Positions 37,087 through 47,562 of a stretch of DNA of 64,000 bases are shown in pieces. Both the position numbers and the translations under genes were made by a program. Origin of the DNA: Lenzites betulinus (taxonomy: Eukaryota; Basidiomycota; Agaricomycetes; Polyporales; Polyporaceae); NCBI GenBank assembly GCA_022264855.1, contig JABYQU010000032.1, forward strand, positions 1 through 64,000, written 5' to 3'. The stretch's first letter is position 1; each line of letters opens with the position of its first letter. The notes under the pieces were generated by a model, which was given only the letters and a program-made list of their open reading frames with translations, made no database searches and was not told where the DNA came from.

Positions 37087-37640
37087 ATGAAATTCCTCGC
37101 CACGAACCCCAAACCCGTACGCGAACGGCGGCTGTTCATGGAACGCGGGAGGTACAACACTCGGGCGCTGGGACGCAGCACCGATGCCATTCGCGGCGTT
37201 CACCCCGGGAGGCATGCCCACGCCCGCGCCATTATCTCGTTCGTCCAGACGCCGTTCGAGTACCAGACCCCCGCCAGCGGCACATACACGCAAACACTCG
37301 GCGTCATGGGCGGGACCTACGTCAACTCCGAGCAGCCATTCGGTGAGTGCACCTTCGTCTCATTCACACCAGCAACCCGCATTGACGATGCCCCCGCTCA
37401 CCCGCCGCGTCCCGCAGAGCTGCCCCGGAAATGGCTGCCCGCACCCGAGTTCTCGCAGAAGCGCGAGCTCATTGTCGAGGCGCGCGAGACGTTCGGCAAG
37501 TGGCACGGTGGAACAGCAGCAGCTCACAGTGGAAACAGGCCATCATGTTCTCCGTGTCGATACTTACAACTACGCGTTCGAGTTCGCCGAGTACCGGCCC
37601 GGAATTCTTCCATACCATTGACCTGCAGCTCACTGTGACC
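37087..37640 (+). CDS. Unidentified open region, possible two-exon gene fragment
   Basis: From an ATG at 37087 the frame reads [33 protein letters not shown] and [20 protein letters not shown], reaching YVNSEQPF at 37344. A GTGAGT...CAG intron would join it to [20 protein letters not shown] (from about 37420). A later segment, [16 protein letters not shown] (about 37555), is in another frame. The composition looks more protein-like than the repeats upstream, but I do not recognise a family. It may be the broken end of a gene. Low confidence. Confidence 0.3.
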
Positions 37641-38381
37641 ATATCCGTACCTCATCTGATCGCCCTCAAGGGCCATGGGACCCACCTTAGACAGGGTACC
37701 AGCCGAAGAAGTACACACGCCCCACCGCAGATCACTTGAAGCTGCAGTATGTTGCAAGCTAGAAGTTGGATCCCTTGCCAGGCGCTGATGCCTTGTTGTG
37801 CACCTTGTGTGCCAAAACCCCACGCCCTCCGCATGCCTCGCCTCAGATAGGTGAGTTGCGTTGATATGGATCCGCCTGACCCTCACTGATATCTACAGCA
37901 TGTCACAATAGTTTTGGCCATGCCATGAGCGGGTCGCGCAGATCCTTCAAAGTAAGTGGTTTATCAAATGTACAAGTATTATTCATATGGTCCATGACCT
38001 AGTCATGCGAGCTGCGCTCACACTCTTCCAGCGCCAGACGATCCATCTTGGTGCATTTGCTCACACCACCCAAGCACCTAGGGCTGAGACAGATGATCAC
38101 GGGCTTATCAGCAGGTACAGGGAGGCAGATAGCAATGTGCAAAACCCATTCAGCCCAGGCCCCTCCACGCACACATGTCGGCGGTATGACATCCACGTCA
38201 TCTCAAGATCATCTGCTCAAAAAGCGACCGGTTTTGGATCCAGCCACTAGGTGGGCACACTCAACCGACACCCGACTGCCTTCAAGCTCTCTCAGCTCCA
38301 CCTCTGTCTGCCAACCAGAGGTACGCCCATATCACTACCGCCCTCAATGTTCGATACACTAACTTCGATACATATGACAAG

Positions 38382-40810
38382 ATGATTCCCGAACGCCAGC
38401 CTACCGTCCACGACCTCTCGTATGCAGAGGGGTACGATGAAGGCGGCTACGACGACGACGAGGACGAAGACGAGGACGAAGAAGACGAAGAGGCTTTGGT
38501 TATCATCCCTAGTGTCGGCAGCTCTCGGTCTGCCCAGCCTACCTCTCATGGCAGCAACGCGCTGGCCCTGCCTGCAGGGAGTAGCCTATCGGAGGTTCAT
38601 CAGAAGGTAAGCCATATATTCAATCAATACCGCCACGTATATTAATTCACATTCAAGGCACTGTACGAGGCGCAGCTCGCGCTTCAATTGCGCGATGAGA
38701 GGATACGCCAGCTCGAGATACAGAATGCGCAGGCGAAACAGGACGCCCGCCAAAAACGCTCTACTAAAGGGAAGGGGGCGGCCTCACGTACGTCCCAGGA
38801 CCGCTCCGAGGGCTCCAACATTGATAAAGAGCTCGCTCCCCTCGAGGACACTATCAAGAGGTACGGGCGAAAGTACTCCGCCTGCTGCAGGCCGTGGCCC
38901 CCTCCAGATCAGGTCTGGGAGTTCAGTGCACGCCCTGATGTCAACCCTCAAGACCCTCAAGAAAGGTATCCCTCAACTGGAACAGCCGAGCAGAAATCCG
39001 ACGCACTCGTCTCGGCATATGCGGCTGAACTCTATGACCTCCTTCCCTCGCTCCTCCGCCCACATCTAAGCAACCGCTGGTTTATTCGGGAGGTATGTCA
39101 ACATCGCCGCTCTCCGTGGCTAGATTTGCTCATCGACCATGCTCCTACAGTTCAAACACAGCATCCGCGATCAGAAGAGCAAGGCACTCGCGAACGCGCG
39201 CGTATTACGGAAGAAGATTTTCACAGACCTTCCCGAGCTCACCATGCGCCTCTTCGAAGACATGGAAGGCAACGCTCAAGCTATATCGACCGACCCCATC
39301 CTTACCAAGTGGCGATCAGTTCCCGAAGACATCTATCCCCCCATCATATTCCCCAAGGAAAAGGGAGGTCAAATGAAGTATATATTTCGCTGTGCTGCTA
39401 TCGCAAATGTAAGTCCCTGCATCATCTCCGCCTGCTGCATGCTGACATTCCTGCACAGTTCACCCGTGTCACACTGCTCGGCAAAGGGGCTCTGCCAAAA
39501 AACGGCAAGTTCCGACCGCGGTCCAACACCTCTGCGAAGCAGTGGGATGTCAACACGGTTTCCCCAGGAATGATTGCGTTTGCGGCCGTCGCGGTAGGCT
39601 ACCCATCGTCTGAGATAGTGTGTAGGCTACTGATGGACTCGCAGGTTCGTTATCTAATATCTCTCGAAGCAGACTTCGACCACGTAGGGGCAACGTCTGG
39701 TGTGAACTATGAATATCTCTTCGACCAGTACACGAAGCTCTTGTGGGTGTCTTGGGAGTCGCCCCGCATAGTGCAAACCCGGGCGTGGCTCGATGAGCAA
39801 GTATTCAAAGGTCTTACCAATGCTCCGACCCCTGCAGCGGCGCCTTCAAATTCAGGTGTACGGACGTACGTTGAACTGAACGATCTCGACGAGCTTAACG
39901 ACCCCGGATCGGCGTCCGACACCACCAATGCTGACTCCGAGCTAGTCGCATTTGCCGCCCCGCCGATTGTTACTCCCTCCCCGTACAGCATCGGTGCCTA
40001 TGCGCCCGCAGACCCTCACCCCTCTGCACCTCAGCGCCCTTTGCAATCTGACGTTGCTCCACCGCCACAGTTTATCCCACCTCCCCCCCCCGCAGTTGTT
40101 CCAACGCCGCGGTCCTTGCCCCTGTCTGCGCCTCTGCCTACGGCGCTGTTCGTACTGGCACGCTCTCCTCAGCCGATCCCGGCACCCATTCAGGAGTCTG
40201 CGCCGCCGTCTGTCCCGCCGTCTGCGCCGCCGTTTGCACCGCCATCTGTCCCGCTGTCTGCGCCGCCGACTCTCCCACCATCTGCGCCGTCGTCTGTTCC
40301 GCTGTCCGAGTCTGTCCCGCCGTCTGTGCCGTTGTCAGCGCTGCCTCCAACCACTCGCCCTAGGCCTCGGCCTCGTCCTGTGCATCGGGACCAGCCGCTC
40401 CCTTCGCCCACACCTCAGCTCCAAGACGATTTCGACTACATCCGCGAAACCACCACAGCTGCCACCGCGGCCCCTGCATCTCAGTATGGCGTTGAAGCTC
40501 TGCCGCCTGCTTCGCCGTCGGATCTGTCTGGCACGCTGGCAGACTCGCTGCATCGGGTCAGCTTAGCGGGCAATAACGGTAAGGCCAGTCTTTATGTTTG
40601 CGATGTCATTGTTAATGCTCGGTTACAGATCTCATTGCCCATAATCCTGTGGAAGTGGCAACCAGAGCAAAGCCAAAGCGAGGCAGGCGGGGAGGACTGG
40701 GAAGGGGTCGTGGGGCGATTGAGACGCAGGAACCTCAACTCGAAGAAGCCGACCCCGCCGCATTTGAAGCACCCATACCTCGTCGCAGGACGACTCGAAC
40801 AAAGAAGTAG
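38382..40810 (+). CDS. DUF6698-like protein with Pro-rich and basic C-terminal region
   Basis: Exons 38382-38606, 38658-39092, 39151-39408, 39459-40578 and 40629-40810 (2220 nt, 739 aa), GT-AG introns of 50-58 nt. The N terminus has a Tyr/Gly then Asp/Glu run (DDDEDEDEDEEDEE), followed by a coiled-coil-like helix (ALYEAQLALQLRDERIRQLE). A globular region holds LPSLLRPHLSNRWF, LPELTMRLFEDMEGNAQAI and VSPGMIAFAAVAVGYPSSEI, which matches my memory of DUF6698 proteins of mushrooms (HxxxxPG.IAF core). The following 250 residues are Pro/Ser-rich with repeated PPSVPPSAPP units. The last exon, in a different frame from the apparent ORF end, gives KPKRGRRGGLGRGRG, an AT-hook-like basic stretch, then RRRTTRTKK. 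Function unknown; nuclear location inferred. Confidence 0.75.
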
Positions 40811-41020
40811 AGCTCGAATTATTATTAGTCACCCTGTATACGCCATCCTGGTCTCAATGATATGAGCTGTTCCTAGCATCCTGCTGAGTTGACGACTTTC
40901 GAGCCAACGGCATTGCAATAAGCTTTCTGATAGAGGGCCTTACTAGATTTCGATTCAGATGCTAAGTACTATGAAGGGTCAAGACAACTACATAAGTAGA
41001 GTCCACTTACCATATGTATA

Positions 41021-41100
41021 ACGAGCTGGTGGTGTAGTGGTTTTGTCGCCAGCTGTGCAAACAGTTAAATCAGTAAGTCCCGTGTTCGAATCCTTCAGTA
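41021..41100 (+). repeat. tRNA-like sequence, probable SINE head or tRNA relic
   Basis: Contains a good A box (tggtgtagtgg) and B box (gtgttcgaatcct) at a spacing of about 50 nt, as in Pol III genes. Acceptor and T stems do not pair, so it is not a working tRNA. It is followed by about 130 nt of unique sequence and then a gtaa repeat tail, an arrangement typical of a tRNA-derived SINE. Confidence 0.5.
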
Positions 41101-41229
41101 CGCATTGATAACATTCTGACTACAGATTAGATGACATAGATAGGTATAGATTAGATCAGATTGTGAGTAGATATATAGGCACTGTAGATCAGTATGTAAG
41201 TAGATAGAGATAGTACATTGATAGTTAGT

Positions 41230-41352
41230 CAAACAAGTAAGTAAGTAAGCAAGTGAGTAAGTAAGTAAGTAAGTAAGTAAGTGAGTAAGTAAGTGAGTAA
41301 GTAAGTAAGTAAGCAAGTGAGTAAGTAAGTAAGCAAGTGAGTAAGTAAGTAA
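41230..41352 (+). repeat. Tetranucleotide microsatellite (gtaa)n
   Basis: About 28 units of gtaa with occasional gcaa and gtga variants (agtaagtaagcaagtgagtaag pattern). It lies 3' of the tRNA-like sequence. Confidence 0.95.
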
Positions 41353-41419
41353 TAACACTGATGGAGGACTAGTAAGTGCAGGTCGTTCAGAGTAGGTAAG
41401 TAACCCCGGCATTACCGGC

Positions 41420-42250
41420 ATTGTTTTTGATCGTGATGGGTCGTGATGACCGCCGGGACACGGGAGGTAGCCGAGATGATCCAGAGAGGTACGCGACTCC
41501 TCACGCGACCTTAACAGGCTCTCGAGGGCTGCCTAACATCGGGAGGTCAGGTACCCGCATACCCACAGGAGGAGGGCCTCGGGAGGGCGTCCCGAAGGGC
41601 GCTACAATCTAGAGGTAGGCGCCTCAATCGAGAGGTCGGCGTCTCGCTCGGGAGATAATCGGGAGTCAATCTCGCGGGTATCGGGAGGGCCTCCCGAGGA
41701 AACAATCCACATCTCGAGGCGCCCCGCCCCTCCCCGCCTCCCCGGCGCTCGGGATGCCTCTCGATGTTCGTGGGAAATGTGCGACATAGTCCGACGGTCC
41801 TGTATAGTACCTCGTCGGAGTGTTAAATCCAGTGCATTTATCTTCGGCGGTGACGCGACCCGCGACTCAGCACGCTTTCCCTCGCGACGCCAGCCCTTGG
41901 GTGGCGCTCTTCGTCTGGCTGGGTGGCTCTCTTCGTCTGGCTCGGTGGCTCGCTCGTCCGGCTCGGTGGCTCGCTCGTCTAGCTCGGTAGCTCGTCTGGG
42001 TGGCTCGGTGGCTCGCTCGTCTGGCTCGGTAGCTCGTCTGGGTGGCTCGCTTCGTCTGGATGGCGGGCTTGTCTCGGGCTCCGCACTGTAGGCTTCGGGT
42101 CTAGGCTTTCGAGGCTGAACTTCGGGCTCTGTGATAGTGCTGGTGCTCTCGTCTCTTGAAAGTATCTATCTTGTCGCCTTAGCTGTCGGACTGAACCTTC
42201 CCTCGTATACTGATGTTTATGTGTGGTTACTCGGGCTAAGTCCACTCGCT
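41420..42250. mobile_element. Motif-rich non-autonomous element candidate
   Basis: 41420-41770 is packed with tcgggagg / cctcccga words in both orientations (for example gcctcgggagggcgtcccg and gggcctcccgagg) and shares gggcgctaca with 20640-20800 upstream of the Plavaka transposase. 41890-42065 is a tandem array of about 24 bp built on ggctcg(g/c)t(g/a)gctcgtctgg. There is no coding capacity of note. I infer a MITE-like or subterminal-repeat element related to the Plavaka copy; ends were not defined. Confidence 0.45.
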
Positions 42251-43143
42251 AGTCGTCGGAACCGCGTGTGGGCAGACTTTCTTCGATAGTGTAATGACGA
42301 CTACGTTGAACGTGGAACCTCGGTTCCATGCAGACATTCCTCTATCTCCCCGTAGTTGGCGACATATAGTAGCTCTTCATGTACACTACTTACTTGAATA
42401 TATGCCTAGGCATGTTTGTGCAATTCTACCGCTGTAAGCCACAAGAAACTGTGTATGAGTGCCCAGATAATAGACCCTCAGAGTTCGGGAACTTGGAATA
42501 TTTACGCTTGTCGTATGCCAGTGGTCCTGGCATTATCATGTAGCTCCTAACTGCCTTGCCTGAGTCTCACAAGGAGCCCATGACCCAAGGAATGTGATTA
42601 TGATGGATTACGGAATTGCAATGATTATGCTACTTGCAATCGCATTGTGTAGATCTTCCAACCGGTTACAACGCCACTACAAAATGCGAGACAAAAATGT
42701 GATGCCATGCGCTTGTTATCGTGGTACTTTTAGGCGCCGAAGAGCTCACTTGTTCATGCCCGCGGCTCTTGACCTTGACTTGAACTTCGTATATCTCACG
42801 GCGACTGAGCGACTCTGATCTCAGGCAGAACATATTATTTCTTACAGAGAGGACATACCAAGCAAGACTTGCGCCTAGGGATGCAGCTGACTGCGGCCGA
42901 GGTTCCACGTTAGGCGCATGCCCTCTGAGTCTCACGCGATCTTGGCACAGATCTCACGGTCGCAGGCACTTCAAATAACTCCTGAATCTCCCATAAATCC
43001 TCTTTATGTTCCGAGTCCATCCTAAACCCCTACCAGGACTTATCAATCAAGCCGACTAGACGGATACTTCCACCTGACAGTACGACGTCACCTCTGTGGA
43101 TATTGCAATACTGTGCGCTCGCCCCCCAGGCCTAGGAGAAGTT
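42251..43143. other. Intergenic; contains a short inverted repeat
   Basis: The 15-mer aacgtggaacctcgg near 42310 recurs inverted as ccgaggttccacgtt near 42898. No gene recognised between them. It may be residual transposon ends. Confidence 0.35.
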
Positions 43144-45027
43144 ATGCGAGACACGTTAATACCAACAGAGCATGTGCACGGGGAAACTGCCACTGATAGA
43201 GTCGATCTCATTCACGGCCCTGTGGATGACGGGCCCACTGGAGGGCGTCGACTGGGTGCCCTGCAACGTTTCATGCGACGCTGCCGCGAAACCTTCGATA
43301 ACAATACTGGATTGCTGTTGATAGCACTCTCCCAAGCTTTCACGTCCCTCATGGGTGTGTTCGTCAAGAAGTTGAACGCGATAGACCCGCCGGTTCCGCC
43401 TCAGGCTGTCGAGGTAAGAGTGGCATGGAGATGTATTATCTCTCGGGCTCGTGTGCTAACTAAAATGTTTCCCTTATTAGTTGATCTGGTTACGCATGGT
43501 GCGTAACGGTAATACCGCTCGGCACGTATTGTGTTCAGGAGTTCACATGTATCATAATGTCAGGTCATGACATGGGCCGTATGCGTTGTATATATGTAAG
43601 GATCAATGTTCATATCCTGACGTAGGAACTGAGTCAAACATCTCATACAGGTCCTGGTCGAAGGTCCCAGACCCGTTCCTTGGGCCTGGCGAAATCCGGC
43701 TGCTCCTGGCCGTTCGAGGGTTTGCCGGGTAGGCAACATCCGGACTTATCGGCACTTCTATCTAACAGGCTTCGTGATATTTACAGCTTCGTAGGCCTTT
43801 TTGGGACATACTATGCGCTGCAGTACCTCTCGCTATCGGATACGACGGTTCTCTCGTTCCTTACGCCGATGTGCACCGCTATCAGCGGAGCGCTGCTCCT
43901 GAAAGAGAACCTTACCATTAAGCAGGCCCTTGCGAGCGGTAAGCTCATGCACGTTCATCTCGCTGTCCCAGATACTGAATTTTATGCTGTCCCGATAGCC
44001 TTCAGCTTCGTCGGCGTCATCCTGATTGCCCGCCCAGAGTTCTTATTTGGGCGGGTGTCCAACGACGATGCCACCTCAGACCCCGCACAGAAGGTGGTCT
44101 CCAGCAGTCAACGATTGGGGGCAGTTGGGTACGACCAGCCATTCGCACAGAAGTTTTCATGTAGCCTTTACTCACTGATCGATCTAGTGTTGCGCTACTT
44201 GGTGTTGTGGGACTCACCACCGCATGTGAGTATGTTGTCGGGTAATGCCGTTCATAGTAGCTAACCTGACCGCCATGAAGACACAACGATACGGGCAATT
44301 GGAAAACGGGCGCATCCAATGCACAACCTCGCTGCATTTGCGCTTGTCTGCATCCTTGTAGGGCCTGTCGCGTACGTTGATATACGCCAGATCCGTACCG
44401 CGCTTACTTGACCTTGACATTTCGATATATTGCAGGATGTTTCTAACCAGCACACCCGTCGTCTTCCTGAAAGATGCTGCACCGATCACTATGGTACTTG
44501 CAGTAAGCTTGTGCGGGTTCGGCGCCCAGGTATGAACCGTTTCATATAAGTATCTTTGCGAACTCACGGGCTGAGCGCCAAATATATTCGCAGATGACAA
44601 TGACGACGGGGCTCCAACGCGAGACCGCTGGAAGAGGTACTATCGCGATATATGTGCAGGTGCGAAGCAATTAGACCTGCGGACCCTGGTATCAGCTAAA
44701 GCGTTCGTAGGTCATATTCGCAATGATTTTCGAGCGAATATTTTTCCACACTGTGCCCCCTCCACTCTCGTTACTTGGTACGGCGGTTATTTTGTCTTCT
44801 GCAATCTATGTGGCGGTGAGTACCGTCTCGGCATACTTTCGTACTGGACGTGTTCTTGAATTTGTATCCAGTTTAGCAAGAAGAAAGAAGCGAGTAAAGG
44901 AGATTATGTGGAGCTCACTAGTGATCATACCCTGGAGGAAGGATTACTTGCGAACGAAGAAGATAGCATAGAATTGCCCGTTGAATCAGTAGAATTAGAT
45001 AAAATACCGCGCAGCGAGTCTAGCTGA
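43144..45027 (+). CDS. EamA/DMT-type membrane transporter
   Basis: Predicted ten-helix transporter of the drug/metabolite superfamily. ATG 43144 (MRDTLIPTEHVHGE) is the first ATG; the frame is open upstream only from a GTG. Helical blocks in order: NTGLLLIALSQAFTSLMGVF (TM1), FVGLFGTYYALQYLSLSDTT and VLSFLTPMCTAISGALLLKE (typical EamA: YxALxYxxxxxAxxxxxxxP...GxxxLxE), AFSFVGVILIARPEFLF, GLTAITVVTILRAIGKRAHP, AAFALVCILVGPV, VFLKDAAPITMVLAVSLCGF, LQRETAGRGTIAIYVQ, and FERIFF with LLGTAVILSSAIYVA. The cytoplasmic tail (GDYVELTSDHTLEEGLL...DKIPRSESS) ends at TGA 45025-45027 after a last intron. About eight short introns. Substrate unknown; location possibly plasma membrane or Golgi. Confidence 0.82.
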
Positions 45028-45271
45028 GATATTTCCTGGTATCTTCACCCTAAACCCTGATATTGAACGTTCTGGCTGTATTTTATTCTATACCCCGGTA
45101 GCGCGGAGGTTGTGGCGCTCAGTTATCAGCAACACCAACGCCCTGATTGGTCGGTGAGCCGATGGGCGTTGAGTAGGATGTGACTTCTCCGTTACTGCGT
45201 GATGCTACAGACGCGTGACGTTCCGGCCGTTGACGGCGCCAAGCGCTACCGCTCGCCGTCCACCCGCCACC

Positions 45272-45666
45272 ATGGCCTCCCTCTTCTCGTTCCGGCAGAC
45301 TTACCGCTACCTCGTACGCCTCCCAAGCATGATGAAATAACGCAAATTGACTGACGAAGTTGTATTCGCCGTGTGCAGCAACGCCAGGCGCATGAGCAGC
45401 CCACCATCTTCTACGCGGTCGTCATAGGCCTCATCGGGCCTGTCATGCTCGTTACTGTCCCGCCCATTCGCAAGTCTCTGGGTTACAAGAACCCTGAGAT
45501 TATCCCTACGAGCTACCCTGGTGAGTGTCTTATAAATGGAGCCTACGCTGGGGAGTGCGGGCGCGGCTAGTGTCAGGCTGTGGGACATGTCAGGCGGTCG
45601 AAGCTGACGCGTGTTACAGTGCCTAATCGTGCGCGGAGACCAGTGCAGGGATATGAGGATGAGTAG
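45272..45666 (+). CDS. NADH:ubiquinone oxidoreductase 9.5 kDa subunit (complex I)
   Basis: Small single-pass accessory subunit of mitochondrial complex I, like Neurospora NUO9.5. Three exons: 45272-45313, 45379-45520, 45620-45666 (231 nt, 76 aa). It begins MASLFSFRQTYRYL, then QRQAHEQPTIFYAVVIGLIG (membrane helix), PVMLVTVPPIRKSLGY, IIPTSYPVPNRARRPVQGYE and DE at the end. Both length and the order E(R/Q)PxIFxxVVIG - GPVxLVxxPPIR - P(I/V)xxxYPxPxxxRxxxxGYxDE match the family. It starts 245 bp after the transporter stop, same strand. Confidence 0.9.
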
Positions 45667-46347
45667 TGGAGTATAGCTGTTAAATCAGACGCAGGGCCGT
45701 AGAATAGGTGCGTGTGAAGTCTACTCCCTACGCATAGCCTGACACTAACAGTCTTCCAGTTATGTCTGTCCCCGCTCACCGACACACATATACATCTTCA
45801 GCTGCAGACCAGGGCTGCGCTTCCATGATCGCATATGGCGCTACCTTGGCTCTACGCCATCTCGGTGATACATACAGCCTCGAATTCTACCCGGCCCGAA
45901 TGTTAGAAACTGGCAGCGTGGACTTGGACTGGTCCTTGTCCCTCGAAACGCTACCACTGGAGGTTCAACAAGGTGGGCCAATGCTAACTCTTTGAATGAA
46001 CAAAAACATATACCCCGCTAGTCGCTCAACGCTCGGTAAGCTTGTCGAGGCCAACTCTGCTGTTTCTGTTTGGACCGCTACGTATGCGGTGGCCACAGCA
46101 GTCGCGCCTAAATCAAAGTAATATATATGAAGGATAGCGGATGCTGACAGCGCGATGATCCTGTGCTTGCAGTACAGGTCTGCCTTCTGGTCATTTTTGG
46201 GCTCAAAGAACACTTTTTTACCACATCATCCTCGCTGTCTTTGATGATGCTGGTGTCCCAACCACATTCAAGTCGATCCAGGATCATACATGTCTCGTGT
46301 GACTTCCCTCCTAATCGTACACTCCAGCCCGCTAAATGTAGCACAAT
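45667..46347. other. Short gap, no supported gene
   Basis: A plus-strand open stretch (45762-45995, MSVPAHRHTYTSSAADQG) is present but matches nothing I recognise and lacks convincing splice partners. Confidence 0.4.
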
Positions 46348-47443
46348 CTAGCCTACCATACTCCGCTTGCGACCACGGAGCCTCACTGTCACAGACTTTA
46401 GTCACGGTAAGAGGTTGAACACAGCTTCCCGATACTCACCATCGTCGAGCCGGCGGGAGATGGCTGTCCACTCCTTGCCCATTTTCTTCTCATACGCCTT
46501 GAGAACGCCCGCGAAGAGCGGTTCAGACTGGGGATGCGTCGACGCGAATGCCCGCTCGAGAACGTATAGGTCGACGGCTTTATCTTCGACGAGCGTCGAG
46601 GTAAACGCGAGCCCGAAGTCGATGAGGACCTGCGAGTGATATGCATACGTCAGTCGCAGCAGCATTTGCGGACATTGTGCATACCAGCTGTAGACCTTGT
46701 GGCGACGACGGGTGCCTTAGCATCATGTTCGATGTCGTGAGATCGCCGTGGACGATGTCTGCCTGGTGCATCTTCGCGATCTCCGTCCCGATCAGCTCCA
46801 TAACAGCATCTGCGCCGTTCAGTAAGACTCCCTCGCGAGATTCGTCGCGACCAAACCTACCCTGCGTTACGCCGAACTCATGCAGCAGGTCTTCCTCCAC
46901 TTCTTCTTCGTCTTCAGCGTCTTCGGCGCCCTCTTCAACTTCCTCTTCGCCTTCGGCACCGCCCCCAAGGAGGAAACGGACGCTCTTGCCGTCGATCCAT
47001 TCGATCCCGAGGACGCCTTCAGGCGCGTCCACCATCCGGATGCCTGGTACATTCACGCCGGACCTGGTCAGATGTAAAAATCAGTCGCCATAGAGGAATT
47101 CGCGAGCCATTTGGAAAGTTACCGGATACATTTGAGGAGTGCGCGGGCTTCCCCGGCGACTCGCGACTTGGTCAGCGTCGTGTCGAGCGTCGGATGGCGG
47201 TACTGCTTGTGAAAGCGGTGTTTGAGCAGCACATCTTCCAGTCCTGCTGATGCGTGGGTCGCGCCTGCCTGCGACGGCGATGGATGTAGTCGCGCGCGGT
47301 AGACCTTCTACGAGAACAAGGTGTAAGTGATTGGTACGAGAGGTGAAAGAGGAGATTTGACTTGCAGCTTCAGCTCCTTGTGATATCTTCTCCGCCTGAG
47401 CGAGAAGCGCTTTTGTTGGAGAGCTCGATATTTCTGCAGCCAT
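46348..47443 (-). CDS. BUD32: EKC/KEOPS complex kinase/ATPase
   Basis: Atypical small kinase/ATPase of the KEOPS complex needed for tRNA t6A37 formation. Exons 47366-47443, 47123-47307, 46685-47063, 46440-46629, 46348-46385 (870 nt, 289 aa). Motifs: QGAEA joined to KVYRAR, DVLLKHRFHKQYRHPTLD (ATP-binding Lys and the KxYRHP signature), SRVAGEARALLKCI, GIEWIDGKSVRFLL, HQADIVHGDLTTSNMM (catalytic HGD), VLIDFGLAF (DFG), EKKMGKEW and the basic C terminus RLRGRKRSMVG. The first intron is GC-AG (donor GCAAGTC at 47361-47365). Unusual: an acidic insertion (GAEGEEEVEEGAEDAEDEEE, then VEEDLLHEFGVTQGRFGRDE) after the SVRFLL segment that yeast Bud32 lacks. Shares a 120-bp divergent promoter with OMA1. 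Confidence 0.93.
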
Positions 47444-47562
47444 ATTTTCGATATTCGATCTTCTTGGGTCCGCGTCGCGGTCAATAGACTCTATATTACC
47501 GTCTCGAAAGCTCGAGATTACGATCGGGCATCGGAACGGCGCCACCGGAAACGGCCGCGGGT
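47444..47562. promoter_or_regulatory. Divergent promoter BUD32 / OMA1
   Basis: Only about 120 bp separate the BUD32 start (minus strand, 47443) from the first ATG of OMA1 (47563). No TATA box is obvious. The two 5' regions must be shared or overlap. Confidence 0.7.

Noticed and set aside
35785..37638. A 617-codon open frame over the GC-rich repeats
   Set aside because: Most of it is the 8-bp minisatellite and related repeats, open in several frames on both strands. No family motif and no splice support.
39644..39671. A 28-nt intron in the DUF6698-like gene
   Set aside because: Splice-like GT and CAG are present, but 28 nt is too short; the frame is open across it.
41021..41100. Functional tRNA gene at 41.0 kb
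   Set aside because: A and B boxes are present, but acceptor and T stems do not pair and no anticodon stem forms.
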